Positions 5,782 to 11,612 of a stretch of 12,632 nucleotides of DNA are shown here, piece by piece. The DNA is from Minisyncoccota bacterium. GTDB lineage: Bacteria > Patescibacteriota > Minisyncoccia > Phycocordibacterales > UBA2100. The notes beneath the pieces are model-generated. The model saw only the letters and a list, made by a program, of their open reading frames with translations. It was not told the DNA's origin and made no database searches. Position 1 is the first letter of the stretch. Each line of letters opens with the position of its first letter. Position numbers and translations under genes: made by a program. The stretch lies in contig JAESTJ010000027.1 in the NCBI GenBank assembly GCA_016763615.1, positions 1 through 12,632 of the forward strand. Reading direction: 5' to 3'.

Positions 5782-6645
5782 AGCCGCGATATACAACAAC
5801 TCGCTACTACACACTTTCCTCCACTTATTCACGAAATGGCCGATTCTCCAAAGTCCCTCTACGTTCAAGGAACACTTCCTTCTAGAGAAACAAAGTTACT
5901 CGCTGTAGTTGGTTCTCGAAAATGTACCTCATATGGACGCGATGTAGTTGATTTTCTTCTGGAAGGATTACGTGGATATGATATTTCTATCGTTTCGGGA
6001 CTCGCGCTGGGAATAGACGGGCACGCGCACGCCGCTGCACTACGGTCTGGTCTCCATACTATTGCGGTACCTGGGTCTGGTCTCTCTGAGTCAGTTTTGT
6101 ATCCACAATCGCACGCACATTTGGCACGCCAAATACTTGAACACGGTGGAGCGCTTCTGAGTGAATTTGAACCCGAAGAACGTGCTGCTCCTTGGACGTT
6201 TCCAAAGAGAAACAGAATAATGGCCGGCATGTCTCATGCCATTTTAGTAATAGAAGCAACAGAACGCTCCGGAACATTAATTACCGCTCGCTTGGCTACT
6301 GAGTATAATCGCGATCTGCTCGTAGTACCCGGTTCGATATTCGCGCAATCATCAAAAGGGGCGCATCAATTTCTTAAGCTTGGAGCAACACCGGTCACGA
6401 CCTCAAAAGATATTCTTGTTGCTCTTGGGTTTTCTCTTGAGGAGCAAGAAGATGAACCCACTGTCGATTTTAGTAATTTTTCAAAACAGGAGTGCGAGAT
6501 ACTCGAACTCCTCGCAAATCCAATGTCGCGAGATGAACTTCTTTCACAATTATCTTTTTCCGTGACTGAGGCAAATATATTATTGTCAAAACTCGAACTG
6601 GATGGAGTAATAGTAGAAAAATTGGGAACACTTAGACGTGCATAG
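5779..6645 (+). CDS. dprA: DNA processing protein DprA
   Basis: A single-strand DNA-binding protein that loads RecA on incoming DNA during natural transformation. The extended Rossmann fold is clear: LLAVVGSRKCTSYG (40-53), SIVSGLALGIDGHAHAAAL (70-88), TIAVPGSGL (94-102), YPQSHAHLA (108-116), LLSEFEP (126-132), FPKRNRIMAG (141-150) and SGTLITA (164-170). Residues about 235-288 form the C-terminal winged-helix domain (ECEILELLANPMSRDELLSQL). The N-terminal SAM-like domain of longer DprA proteins is absent, leaving a compact 288 aa. It is divergent from serS and has no SD; a -10-like TACAAT lies 6 nt upstream. It ends right before a strong terminator. A dprA gene suggests DNA uptake ability, although no other competence gene is in view. 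Confidence 0.96.
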   Translation: MSRDIQQLATTHFPPLIHEMADSPKSLYVQGTLPSRETKLLAVVGSRKCTSYGRDVVDFLLEGLRGYDISIVSGLALGIDGHAHAAALRSGLHTIAVPGSGLSESVLYPQSHAHLARQILEHGGALLSEFEPEERAAPWTFPKRNRIMAGMSHAILVIEATERSGTLITARLATEYNRDLLVVPGSIFAQSSKGAHQFLKLGATPVTTSKDILVALGFSLEEQEDEPTVDFSNFSKQECEILELLANPMSRDELLSQLSFSVTEANILLSKLELDGVIVEKLGTLRRA

Positions 6646-6646
6646 A

Positions 6647-6684
6647 AAAAGGTCCGTGAGTTTGTAAGACTCAACGGACCTTTT
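6647..6684. terminator. Bidirectional intrinsic terminator between dprA and the secreted-protein gene
   Basis: AAAAGGTCCGT (6647-6657) and ACGGACCTTTT (6674-6684) pair perfectly over 11 bp. The inner GAGT/ACTC adds 4 bp beyond a single bulged A. A T-run ends the stem on both strands, so it can stop dprA (stop codon 6643-6645) and the convergent minus-strand gene (stop 6704-6706) alike. Confidence 0.92.
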
Positions 6685-6703
6685 GAACGTAACTGATGGA
6701 CGC

Positions 6704-7072
6704 CTACCATCGCATTTGGAAGCTTCCATCGCGAGTGCGGATGCCAAAGCTTCCGCGTTGCCTACGTTGGCGGTGTGCTCGCTGCCGTTGTGGCACAATC
6801 ACGATGTACGGTGGCATGTAGTCTCCATTACGCCGTAGGCGATAACGATTCGGCGAACCGTAAATCGGCCCACGGATAACAATCCGTCTGCCACAGTGCT
6901 GCACACGAGCAGCACTGTCTTCTCCGAGAATGTTACCGTATGAATCGGTAAACCATCCCTGGTGCAAATGACAGCGACCAGGAGCCGCAGGACTGGCGGA
7001 AGCTATTGTGGAAACACCCACAATACCCAACACCAAAACAAATGACACAAAGAGCTTTGCGGGGATGTTCAT
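6704..7072 (-). CDS. Small secreted basic protein, unknown function
   Basis: A 122-aa protein with a textbook signal peptide: MNIPAKLF, a hydrophobic core (VSFVLVLGIVGVS), and IASA-S as the likely signal-peptidase I site after residue 26. The mature part of about 96 residues has two cysteines (34 and 60) able to form one disulphide. It has an aromatic, beta-rich middle (GPIYGSPNRYRLRRNGDYMPPYIVIV) and an Arg/Gln-rich tail (RQRAHRQRRQRG), so it is strongly basic. I recognise no family. The start is set by GGGAGG six nt before ATG 7072; a GTG just upstream is too close to the SD. Its base composition is visibly richer in GC than the neighbours. A consensus promoter and a dedicated terminator make it a single-gene unit, probably strongly expressed. 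A 10-bp perfect inverted repeat (6893-6918) lies inside the gene. Confidence 0.82.
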   Translation of the reverse strand: MNIPAKLFVSFVLVLGIVGVSTIASASPAAPGRCHLHQGWFTDSYGNILGEDSAARVQHCGRRIVIRGPIYGSPNRYRLRRNGDYMPPYIVIVPQRQRAHRQRRQRGSFGIRTRDGSFQMRW

Positions 7073-7108
7073 CACATTCCTCCCATTAAATCAGTTTCAG
7101 AAGACCAC

Positions 7109-7136
7109 ATTATACTCTATTTACACAGTTTGTCAA
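7109..7136 (-). promoter_or_regulatory. Perfect-consensus sigma-70 promoter of the secreted-protein gene
   Basis: On the minus strand TTGACA (7131-7136) and TATAAT (7109-7114) both match the consensus exactly, with a 16-bp spacer. Transcription would begin near 7102, giving a leader of about 30 nt that ends with the strong SD. It is the best promoter in the window. Confidence 0.88.
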
Positions 7137-7214
7137 TATTCCTACAGATTTCCTTTTGAGCTTATACTCTTTAAAGTTTTGCATTTTTGCGTGAACCGTG
7201 TAAATCTGTCGCGT

Positions 7215-9392
7215 ATGAAGCTAGTAATTGTGGAGTCCCCTGCAAAGGCAAAGACTATCGAGAAATACCTCGGGAAAGATTTTACCGTGCGTGCCAGTGT
7301 CGGACATGTTCGCGACTTACCAAAGAATAATAAGAAGGCTATCGATATAGAAAAGGGATTCGTACCAACATATGAAATATCCCCAAAGAAAGAGGATGTT
7401 ATAGCCGAGCTCACTAAAATTGCAAAGAAATCTGATGAAGTAATCCTCGCGACTGACCATGACCGTGAGGGAGAAGCTATCGCATGGCACTTGCAACAAG
7501 TACTTAAACTGAAGAATCCTAAGCGAATAGTTTTCAATGAGATTACAAAAGAAGCCGTTCAAGAGGCTTTAAAAAGTCCGCGGCTGATTGATCAGAACAT
7601 GCGTGAAGCCCAAGAAGCTCGAAGGGTGTTGGACAGACTTGTAGGATACGACCTCTCTGGCCTTATTTGGAAAAAGGTACGCTATGGGCTATCAGCGGGA
7701 CGCGTTCAGTCTCCTGCTTTGCGCATTATTATGGAACGAGAGCGGGAGATTCGAGCATTCATCCCCGTTAAATACTGGGTCATCACCGCTGAAACTCAAT
7801 CTGCAAGTAAGGTGGATATTTCATTCACTTGTGTGGAAGAGCCAAAGACCCAAGAAGCGGCTGACACTATCGTGCACGAGGCACAAAAAAACACATGGAA
7901 AGTTGCTAGCATTAAAGAAACTGCAGCTAAACGTTCACCGAAAGCTCCCTTCACCACATCGACACTGCAGCAAGCTGCAAGCTCACGCTTAGGTTACGCA
8001 CCATCGCGAACTATGGGAATAGCTCAAAAACTTTACGAAGCAGGTCTCATTACCTACATGCGAACTGACAGCACTACAATGTCTAAACAAGCCCTCGGTC
8101 AAATAAGTACTGTAGTTGGAAGTGAGTATGGGGAGGATCAATTACAAATTCGAGAGTATAAAACAAAGTCAAAATCAGCTCAGGAAGCTCACGAAGCTGT
8201 TCGCCCATCAGATATGCAAAAGATGGCTGCTGGTCGCAATGACGATCAAAAACGATTGTATTCGCTCATCTGGGCTCGAACAGTATCAAGTCAAATGGTA
8301 GACGCGCAGATAGCTCGTACTAAAATCACTGCCGAAATTAACCACGATGCTGTTCCTGCCTTTACCGTGACGGGCTCACGTGTAGTTAAGGAAGGATGGC
8401 TGCAGGCTGATCCAGCTGCTCGTGGTGAAGACGTCGACTTACCAAAAGTTTCTGAAGGAGAGGTTCTCATAGCGAAAAGTGTTGACGCCTTGGGAAAAGA
8501 AACCCAGCCACTTCCTCGTTATACAGAAGCAGGACTCATTAAGGAACTCGAAAAGCGAGGTATTGGGCGACCAAGTACGTACGCTGCTATTATGAGAACT
8601 CTTGCCGACAGAGGTTACGTGGTTAAAGAAGGGCGCACTCTTATCCCAACAGATACTGGAGATGTTGTCAGTAGTTTTCTTGAAGAACATTTTGCCACCT
8701 ATGTTGGCGATACTTTCACAGCAGAAATGGAAACTGAGCTCGATGAGATTGCCGAAGGTAAACGAGAATACGTTAAAACACTTAGAGATTTTTATACTCC
8801 CTTTACTAAAGCGGTCAATTCAAAAGAGGACATCCCGAAACTTACAAATCTTGGACCTGTCTCTAAGGAATTTAAGTGTCCAGAATGTTCCAAGGAAATG
8901 GTATACAAACTCTCTCGGAATGGAAAATTCATGAGCTGTGCTAACTTTCCTGAATGCCACGGAGCTCGTAAGGAAGACGGAAATATTATTGAGCCACCAA
9001 AGGAAATTGGTGAGAAATGCCCCAAATGTGGTGAGCCTGGACCGCGAAGCAAACAAGACCCTGGAAAATTGGTAGAACGAGAAGGGCGCTTTGGTATGTT
9101 TATTTCATGTGACCGCTATCCTAAATGTAAATATATAAAACAGGACGACTCCTTAAACTCAACAGGAGTGAAATGTACTGAATGTAAAGACGGAGAGCTT
9201 ATCGAACGTCATGGACGTTTTGGTCCTTTCTTTAGTTGTTCAAACTACCCTGATTGTAAGCTCGCCATCAAAGCGCGCCCTACTGGAAAAAAATGTGCTC
9301 TATGCGAACAACTCATGATGGATGGGACAAAGACAATCCCAGAAAGATGTAGCAGTAAGTCTTGTCCGAATCATAATCCGCATAAGCTATAA
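7215..9392 (+). CDS. topA: DNA topoisomerase I (type IA)
   Basis: Relaxes negative supercoils by transient single-strand cleavage. Counted from ATG 7215 the protein has 725 aa. The TOPRIM domain starts KLVIVESPAKAKTIEKYLG with catalytic Glu7, and LATDHDREGEA (78-88) gives the metal-binding acidic residues Asp81, Asp83 and Glu85. The active-site tyrosine is Tyr281 in LITYMRTDST. GRPSTYA and the strand-gate domains follow. The C-terminus carries four-cysteine zinc ribbons (CPEC...CANFPEC, CPKC...CDRYPKC, CTEC...CSNYPDC) and a last Cys-rich segment (CALC...CSSKSCP). The reading frame stays open upstream to 7008, but that stretch overlaps the divergent gene and its promoter and is not TOPRIM-like. 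No SD precedes the ATG; a weak TAAATC lies 8 nt upstream, and TATACT at 7163-7168 is an alternative -10. Confidence 0.96.
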   Translation: MKLVIVESPAKAKTIEKYLGKDFTVRASVGHVRDLPKNNKKAIDIEKGFVPTYEISPKKEDVIAELTKIAKKSDEVILATDHDREGEAIAWHLQQVLKLKNPKRIVFNEITKEAVQEALKSPRLIDQNMREAQEARRVLDRLVGYDLSGLIWKKVRYGLSAGRVQSPALRIIMEREREIRAFIPVKYWVITAETQSASKVDISFTCVEEPKTQEAADTIVHEAQKNTWKVASIKETAAKRSPKAPFTTSTLQQAASSRLGYAPSRTMGIAQKLYEAGLITYMRTDSTTMSKQALGQISTVVGSEYGEDQLQIREYKTKSKSAQEAHEAVRPSDMQKMAAGRNDDQKRLYSLIWARTVSSQMVDAQIARTKITAEINHDAVPAFTVTGSRVVKEGWLQADPAARGEDVDLPKVSEGEVLIAKSVDALGKETQPLPRYTEAGLIKELEKRGIGRPSTYAAIMRTLADRGYVVKEGRTLIPTDTGDVVSSFLEEHFATYVGDTFTAEMETELDEIAEGKREYVKTLRDFYTPFTKAVNSKEDIPKLTNLGPVSKEFKCPECSKEMVYKLSRNGKFMSCANFPECHGARKEDGNIIEPPKEIGEKCPKCGEPGPRSKQDPGKLVEREGRFGMFISCDRYPKCKYIKQDDSLNSTGVKCTECKDGELIERHGRFGPFFSCSNYPDCKLAIKARPTGKKCALCEQLMMDGTKTIPERCSSKSCPNHNPHKL

Positions 9393-9680
9393 ACTCCAAA
9401 CAGAAGCATGCAACCTGCGTTGCTTGCGCAGCTTGTCTTTGTCGGGCGGAGCGACCAGATTTTAAATGAGTCGCAACGACTATTAAAATCGAAGTACTCT
9501 TGTGGTGTCATGTTTTTGTGACAACGAGGAGCAAAAACGGACGAGCTGGGGTCGAGCGCACTTAGTAAAATTACACGCGAAGCGTTGTAATTATACTTAG
9601 TGACGGGTGACCAAAAACAATACCCGAGCGTTGTAGCGACAAAAAGTGCCTAAACCATCGCCCAGATAAACTGGGTGACG
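9393..9680. other. Intergenic region of consecutive stem-loops; candidate structured RNA or topA 3' region
   Basis: This stretch of about 290 bp has no gene I can support but folds almost end to end. Hairpins seen: GCAAC-CTGC-GTTGC (9410-9423); GATTTTAA...TTAAAATC with inner AGTCG-CAA-CGACT (9458-9490); a TGTCA/TGACA stem extended outward with internal loops (9497-9531); a 44-nt hairpin 9559-9602 with two mismatches and one bulge, tipped by CGC-GAA-GCG; and TCGCCCAG-ATAAA-CTGGGTGA (9658-9678). The nonamer AGCGTTGTA occurs twice (in 9581-9589 and again near 9625). None of the signature sequences of RNase P RNA, tmRNA or SRP RNA is present. No promoter was found for it, so it could be the 3' UTR of topA, a separate RNA, or a stack of dead repeats. 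Confidence 0.45.
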
Positions 9681-9711
9681 AAAAAAATAGCGAACTCGTG
9701 AAAGTTCGCTA
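9681..9711 (-). terminator. Intrinsic terminator of the zinc-ribbon gene
   Basis: TAGCGAACT (9688-9696) and AGTTCGCTA (9703-9711) pair perfectly over 9 bp around a 6-nt loop. On the minus strand the stem is followed by seven Ts (9681-9687). It lies 25 nt after the stop of the small minus-strand gene. Confidence 0.9.
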
Positions 9712-9736
9712 AAGAATATTGTCCTCTGGTAAAAAC

Positions 9737-9892
9737 TTAGGAGGCTTTAGCTAGAGGTTGTAGTTTTTTGCTTTGCGCACCTTTCGATGCTTCTTTTTGT
9801 ACTTTTTGTACTGGGATTGCCTTGCAATCGGTATGTGCGCACTGACGTTTCTCTCTCAAGTATGCGTCACATGCTGAGCAATAGTAATTCAT
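9737..9892 (-). CDS. 51-aa zinc-ribbon-like small protein
   Basis: A short gene supported by a perfect AGGAGG six nt before its ATG and by its own terminator. The peptide begins MNYYCSACDAYLREKRQCAH and continues TDCKAIPV. The cysteines at 5, 8, 18 and 23 (C-x2-C-x9-C-x4-C) form a plausible single zinc-binding knuckle. The remaining half (residues 29-51, QKVQKEASKGAQSKKLQPLAKAS) is Lys/Gln/Ala-rich, basic and probably disordered or nucleic-acid binding. No named family is recognised. It could be a small RNA-, ribosome- or DNA-associated factor, but this is inference from charge and cysteines alone. It is divergent from rel, with 118 bp between the starts. Confidence 0.8.
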   Translation of the reverse strand: MNYYCSACDAYLREKRQCAHTDCKAIPVQKVQKEASKGAQSKKLQPLAKAS

Positions 9893-9975
9893 GATCCCTC
9901 CTGAAACTGAAGTGCTATTTCCTGCGTCTCTAATGATATCCTAAAAAACAAACCACCTGCAGGTTACTAAACAAT

Positions 9976-10004
9976 TTGTAAAAGGACAAGAAGCGCAGTA
10001 CCAT
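9976..10004 (+). promoter_or_regulatory. Candidate promoter of the rel gene, leaderless type
   Basis: TTGTAA (9976-9981) and TACCAT (9999-10004) are 17 bp apart, each 4 of 6 to consensus. The ATG at 10011 begins 6 nt after the -10 box, so the message would start at the start codon. There is no SD at a useful distance. The start codon also lies in a small inverted repeat CCATT-GAGT-AATGG (10001-10014). Confidence 0.3.
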
Positions 10005-10010
10005 TGAGTA

Positions 10011-10853
10011 ATGGCTATTTTTAATACAACTGTAAACGATAAAAAAAGCAAAACGCACCCTGCAGCATTACAAAGAATTTTGAGTGTCATGAATCTCTCT
10101 AACCAAGGGGATACCGAGTTTGTCACGCGAGCGTATATGCTTATGCGAAAAGCTCATCGTGGTCAAAAGCGCTATTCAGGTGAAGCCTATTTGGAACATC
10201 CTATAGCAACAGCTGAATACTTGGCAAAACTTGGTATGGGCCCAACTATAGTAGCGGCAGGATTACTGCACGATACACTTGAAGATAGTGATATTACCGT
10301 AGAAGAACTTGAAGGTGAACTAAGTGCCGATGTGCGCGGACTGGTAGAAGGTGTTACTAAATTGGGACATGTTCGATACCAAGGAATGAAGCGCCACACT
10401 GAGAGTCTTCGTAAGCTCTTCGCTGCAACTTCGCAAGATGTACGAGTAATGATCATCAAACTTGCTGACAGACTCCACAATGCGAAAACTCTCGAACATG
10501 TTCCGAGAGACGATAAACGTGAACGTATTGCACATGAAACCCTAGAAATTTACGCACCAATTGCTGATCGTCTTGGTATGGGTTTAATGAAGCGTGAACT
10601 TGAGGATGCAGTATTTCCTTATGCCTTTCCTGAAGAATATAAGAAAGTGGCTAAGATTTTCAAAGAAGCAGGAGGTGACGATCTAAAAAGACTCGAACGT
10701 ATTCACAACAACGTAAAGAAAAAACTTGCCGAATACGGGATGAAGGATTTTCACACGGTGAATCGCGTAAGGGTCTCTACAGTTTCTTCCGAAAACTTGA
10801 ACGTAAAGACTGGGATGTTACTAAAATATTTGATATCTGGGCACTGCGAATAA
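10011..10853 (+). CDS. relA: Rel/SpoT-type (p)ppGpp hydrolase/synthetase, N-terminal part (frameshifted gene)
   Basis: Encodes the hydrolase half of a long RelA/SpoT homologue, which makes and degrades the alarmone (p)ppGpp. The HD domain is intact: MRKAHRGQKRYSGEAYLEHP (His49, His63), GLLHDTLEDS (HD 87-88, ED 91-92), the TKLGHVRYQG segment and VRVMIIKLADRLHN. These residues fit an active hydrolase. Family similarity holds to Val253 (10767-10769); after that the frame reads an unrelated tail ending at 10853. Stepping back one base at 10769 restores the family sequence (KGLYSFFRKLERKDW), so about 27 C-terminal residues of this open frame are artefacts of the shift. Symbol is given in the broad sense; it could equally be called rel or spoT. 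Confidence 0.88.
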   Translation: MAIFNTTVNDKKSKTHPAALQRILSVMNLSNQGDTEFVTRAYMLMRKAHRGQKRYSGEAYLEHPIATAEYLAKLGMGPTIVAAGLLHDTLEDSDITVEELEGELSADVRGLVEGVTKLGHVRYQGMKRHTESLRKLFAATSQDVRVMIIKLADRLHNAKTLEHVPRDDKRERIAHETLEIYAPIADRLGMGLMKRELEDAVFPYAFPEEYKKVAKIFKEAGGDDLKRLERIHNNVKKKLAEYGMKDFHTVNRVRVSTVSSENLNVKTGMLLKYLISGHCE

Positions 10854-11608
10854 TTGTTAACTCTGTCGCAGATTGTTATACAGTTTTGGGAATTGTACAC
10901 GGAGAATGGCGACCCCTTCCAGGACGTGTAAAAGATTACATCGCATTTGAAAAACCTAATGGGTACAGAAGTATCCACACTACTATTCACACGGGTGACG
11001 GTGGTATTATTGAACTACAAATACGAACTGAAGAAATGCACAAAGAGGCACAGCTTGGTATTGCTTCTCATTTCTCGTACAAAGACTCGGTAAAAGGGAA
11101 GAAGGGATCAGACGGCGGAGCTATGAGTTGGATTCGACAATTCATACCCGCTCGCCTATGGATGGAAGGACAAGGAAAATCAACGACAGGAGAAACGAAA
11201 CGAACCTACTCCGGAGAGAATACTCCAGAATGGATAAAACACATGGCAGAGACACAAGATGTTCACGATGCCAATCCACACGTTTTTCTTCAAGATATGA
11301 AAAGTGATTTCTTTAATCACCGTGTTTTCCTTTTTACTCCCCGAGGTGATGTTATAGACTTACCTTTAGATTCAAGTCCCATTGATTTTGCATATGCAAT
11401 ACACTCAGACGTAGGTAACCATATGTCAGGTGCAAAAGTTAACGGCAAAATGGCATCCCTTGATACATGCTTAAAAAATGGCGACATTGTAGAAATAATG
11501 ACTAGCGACAAATCAGGCGCAAGTCAAAAGTGGATCGACATGGCAAAAACTGGACTCGCAAAACGCCAAATACGCTCTTTTGTTCAAAAGAACAGCTCTA
11601 AAATTTAA
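10769..11608 (+). CDS. relA: Rel/SpoT-type (p)ppGpp synthetase and TGS part (after the frameshift)
   Basis: The continuation of the same gene in the -1 frame. It holds the synthetase domain: IFDIWALRIIV with the metal-binding Asp, CYTVLGIVHGEWRPLPGRVKDYIA, PNGYRSIHT and IIELQIRTEEMHKEAQLG. The R-V-K-D signature (RxKD) is the type found in bifunctional enzymes. A linker and a TGS domain (VFLFTPRGDVIDLPLDSSPIDFAYAIH...GDIVEIMTS) finish the protein, and the C-terminal ACT/RRM domain is missing. Joined across the shift the protein would have 532 aa. An apparent start (TTG 10886) lies inside the synthetase core without an SD, so separate expression is unlikely. Its stop is 4 bp from the convergent parB stop, with no terminator between. 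Confidence 0.88.
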   Translation, partial: KGLYSFFRKLERKDWDVTKIFDIWALRIIVNSVADCYTVLGIVHGEWRPLPGRVKDYIAFEKPNGYRSIHTTIHTGDGGIIELQIRTEEMHKEAQLGIASHFSYKDSVKGKKGSDGGAMSWIRQFIPARLWMEGQGKSTTGETKRTYSGENTPEWIKHMAETQDVHDANPHVFLQDMKSDFFNHRVFLFTPRGDVIDLPLDSSPIDFAYAIHSDVGNHMSGAKVNGKMASLDTCLKNGDIVEIMTSDKSGASQKWIDMAKTGLAKRQIRSFVQKNSSKI

Positions 11609-11612
11609 TCTA

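Noticed and set aside
6045..6090. GGTCTGGTCTC direct repeat within dprA
   Set aside because: It falls on RSGLHT and GSGLSE of the Rossmann fold and is explained by coding constraint.
7008..7214. Upstream extension of topA by 69 residues
   Set aside because: It overlaps the divergent secreted-protein gene and its consensus promoter, is not TOPRIM-like, and the family start MKLVIVESPAKAKTIEKYL lies at 7215.
7142..9056. Several open frames antisense or out of frame within topA (and similar ones in the other genes)
   Set aside because: They lie under a clearly conserved gene, lack start signals and family features, and are shadows of its codon use.
9393..9680. RNase P RNA, tmRNA or SRP RNA
   Set aside because: None of their conserved sequence blocks or a tRNA-like end was found on either strand.
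9954..9965. Palindrome CCTGCAGG as another copy of the in-gene repeat
   Set aside because: It is only 8 bp and lacks the GCCTGCC and GCAGACAGG arms shared by the copies in dnaX and dus.
10764..10773. Programmed -1 ribosomal frameshift in rel
   Set aside because: The site CGC GTA AGG is not a slippery heptamer, and Rel proteins are not known to be made this way; a lost A is simpler.
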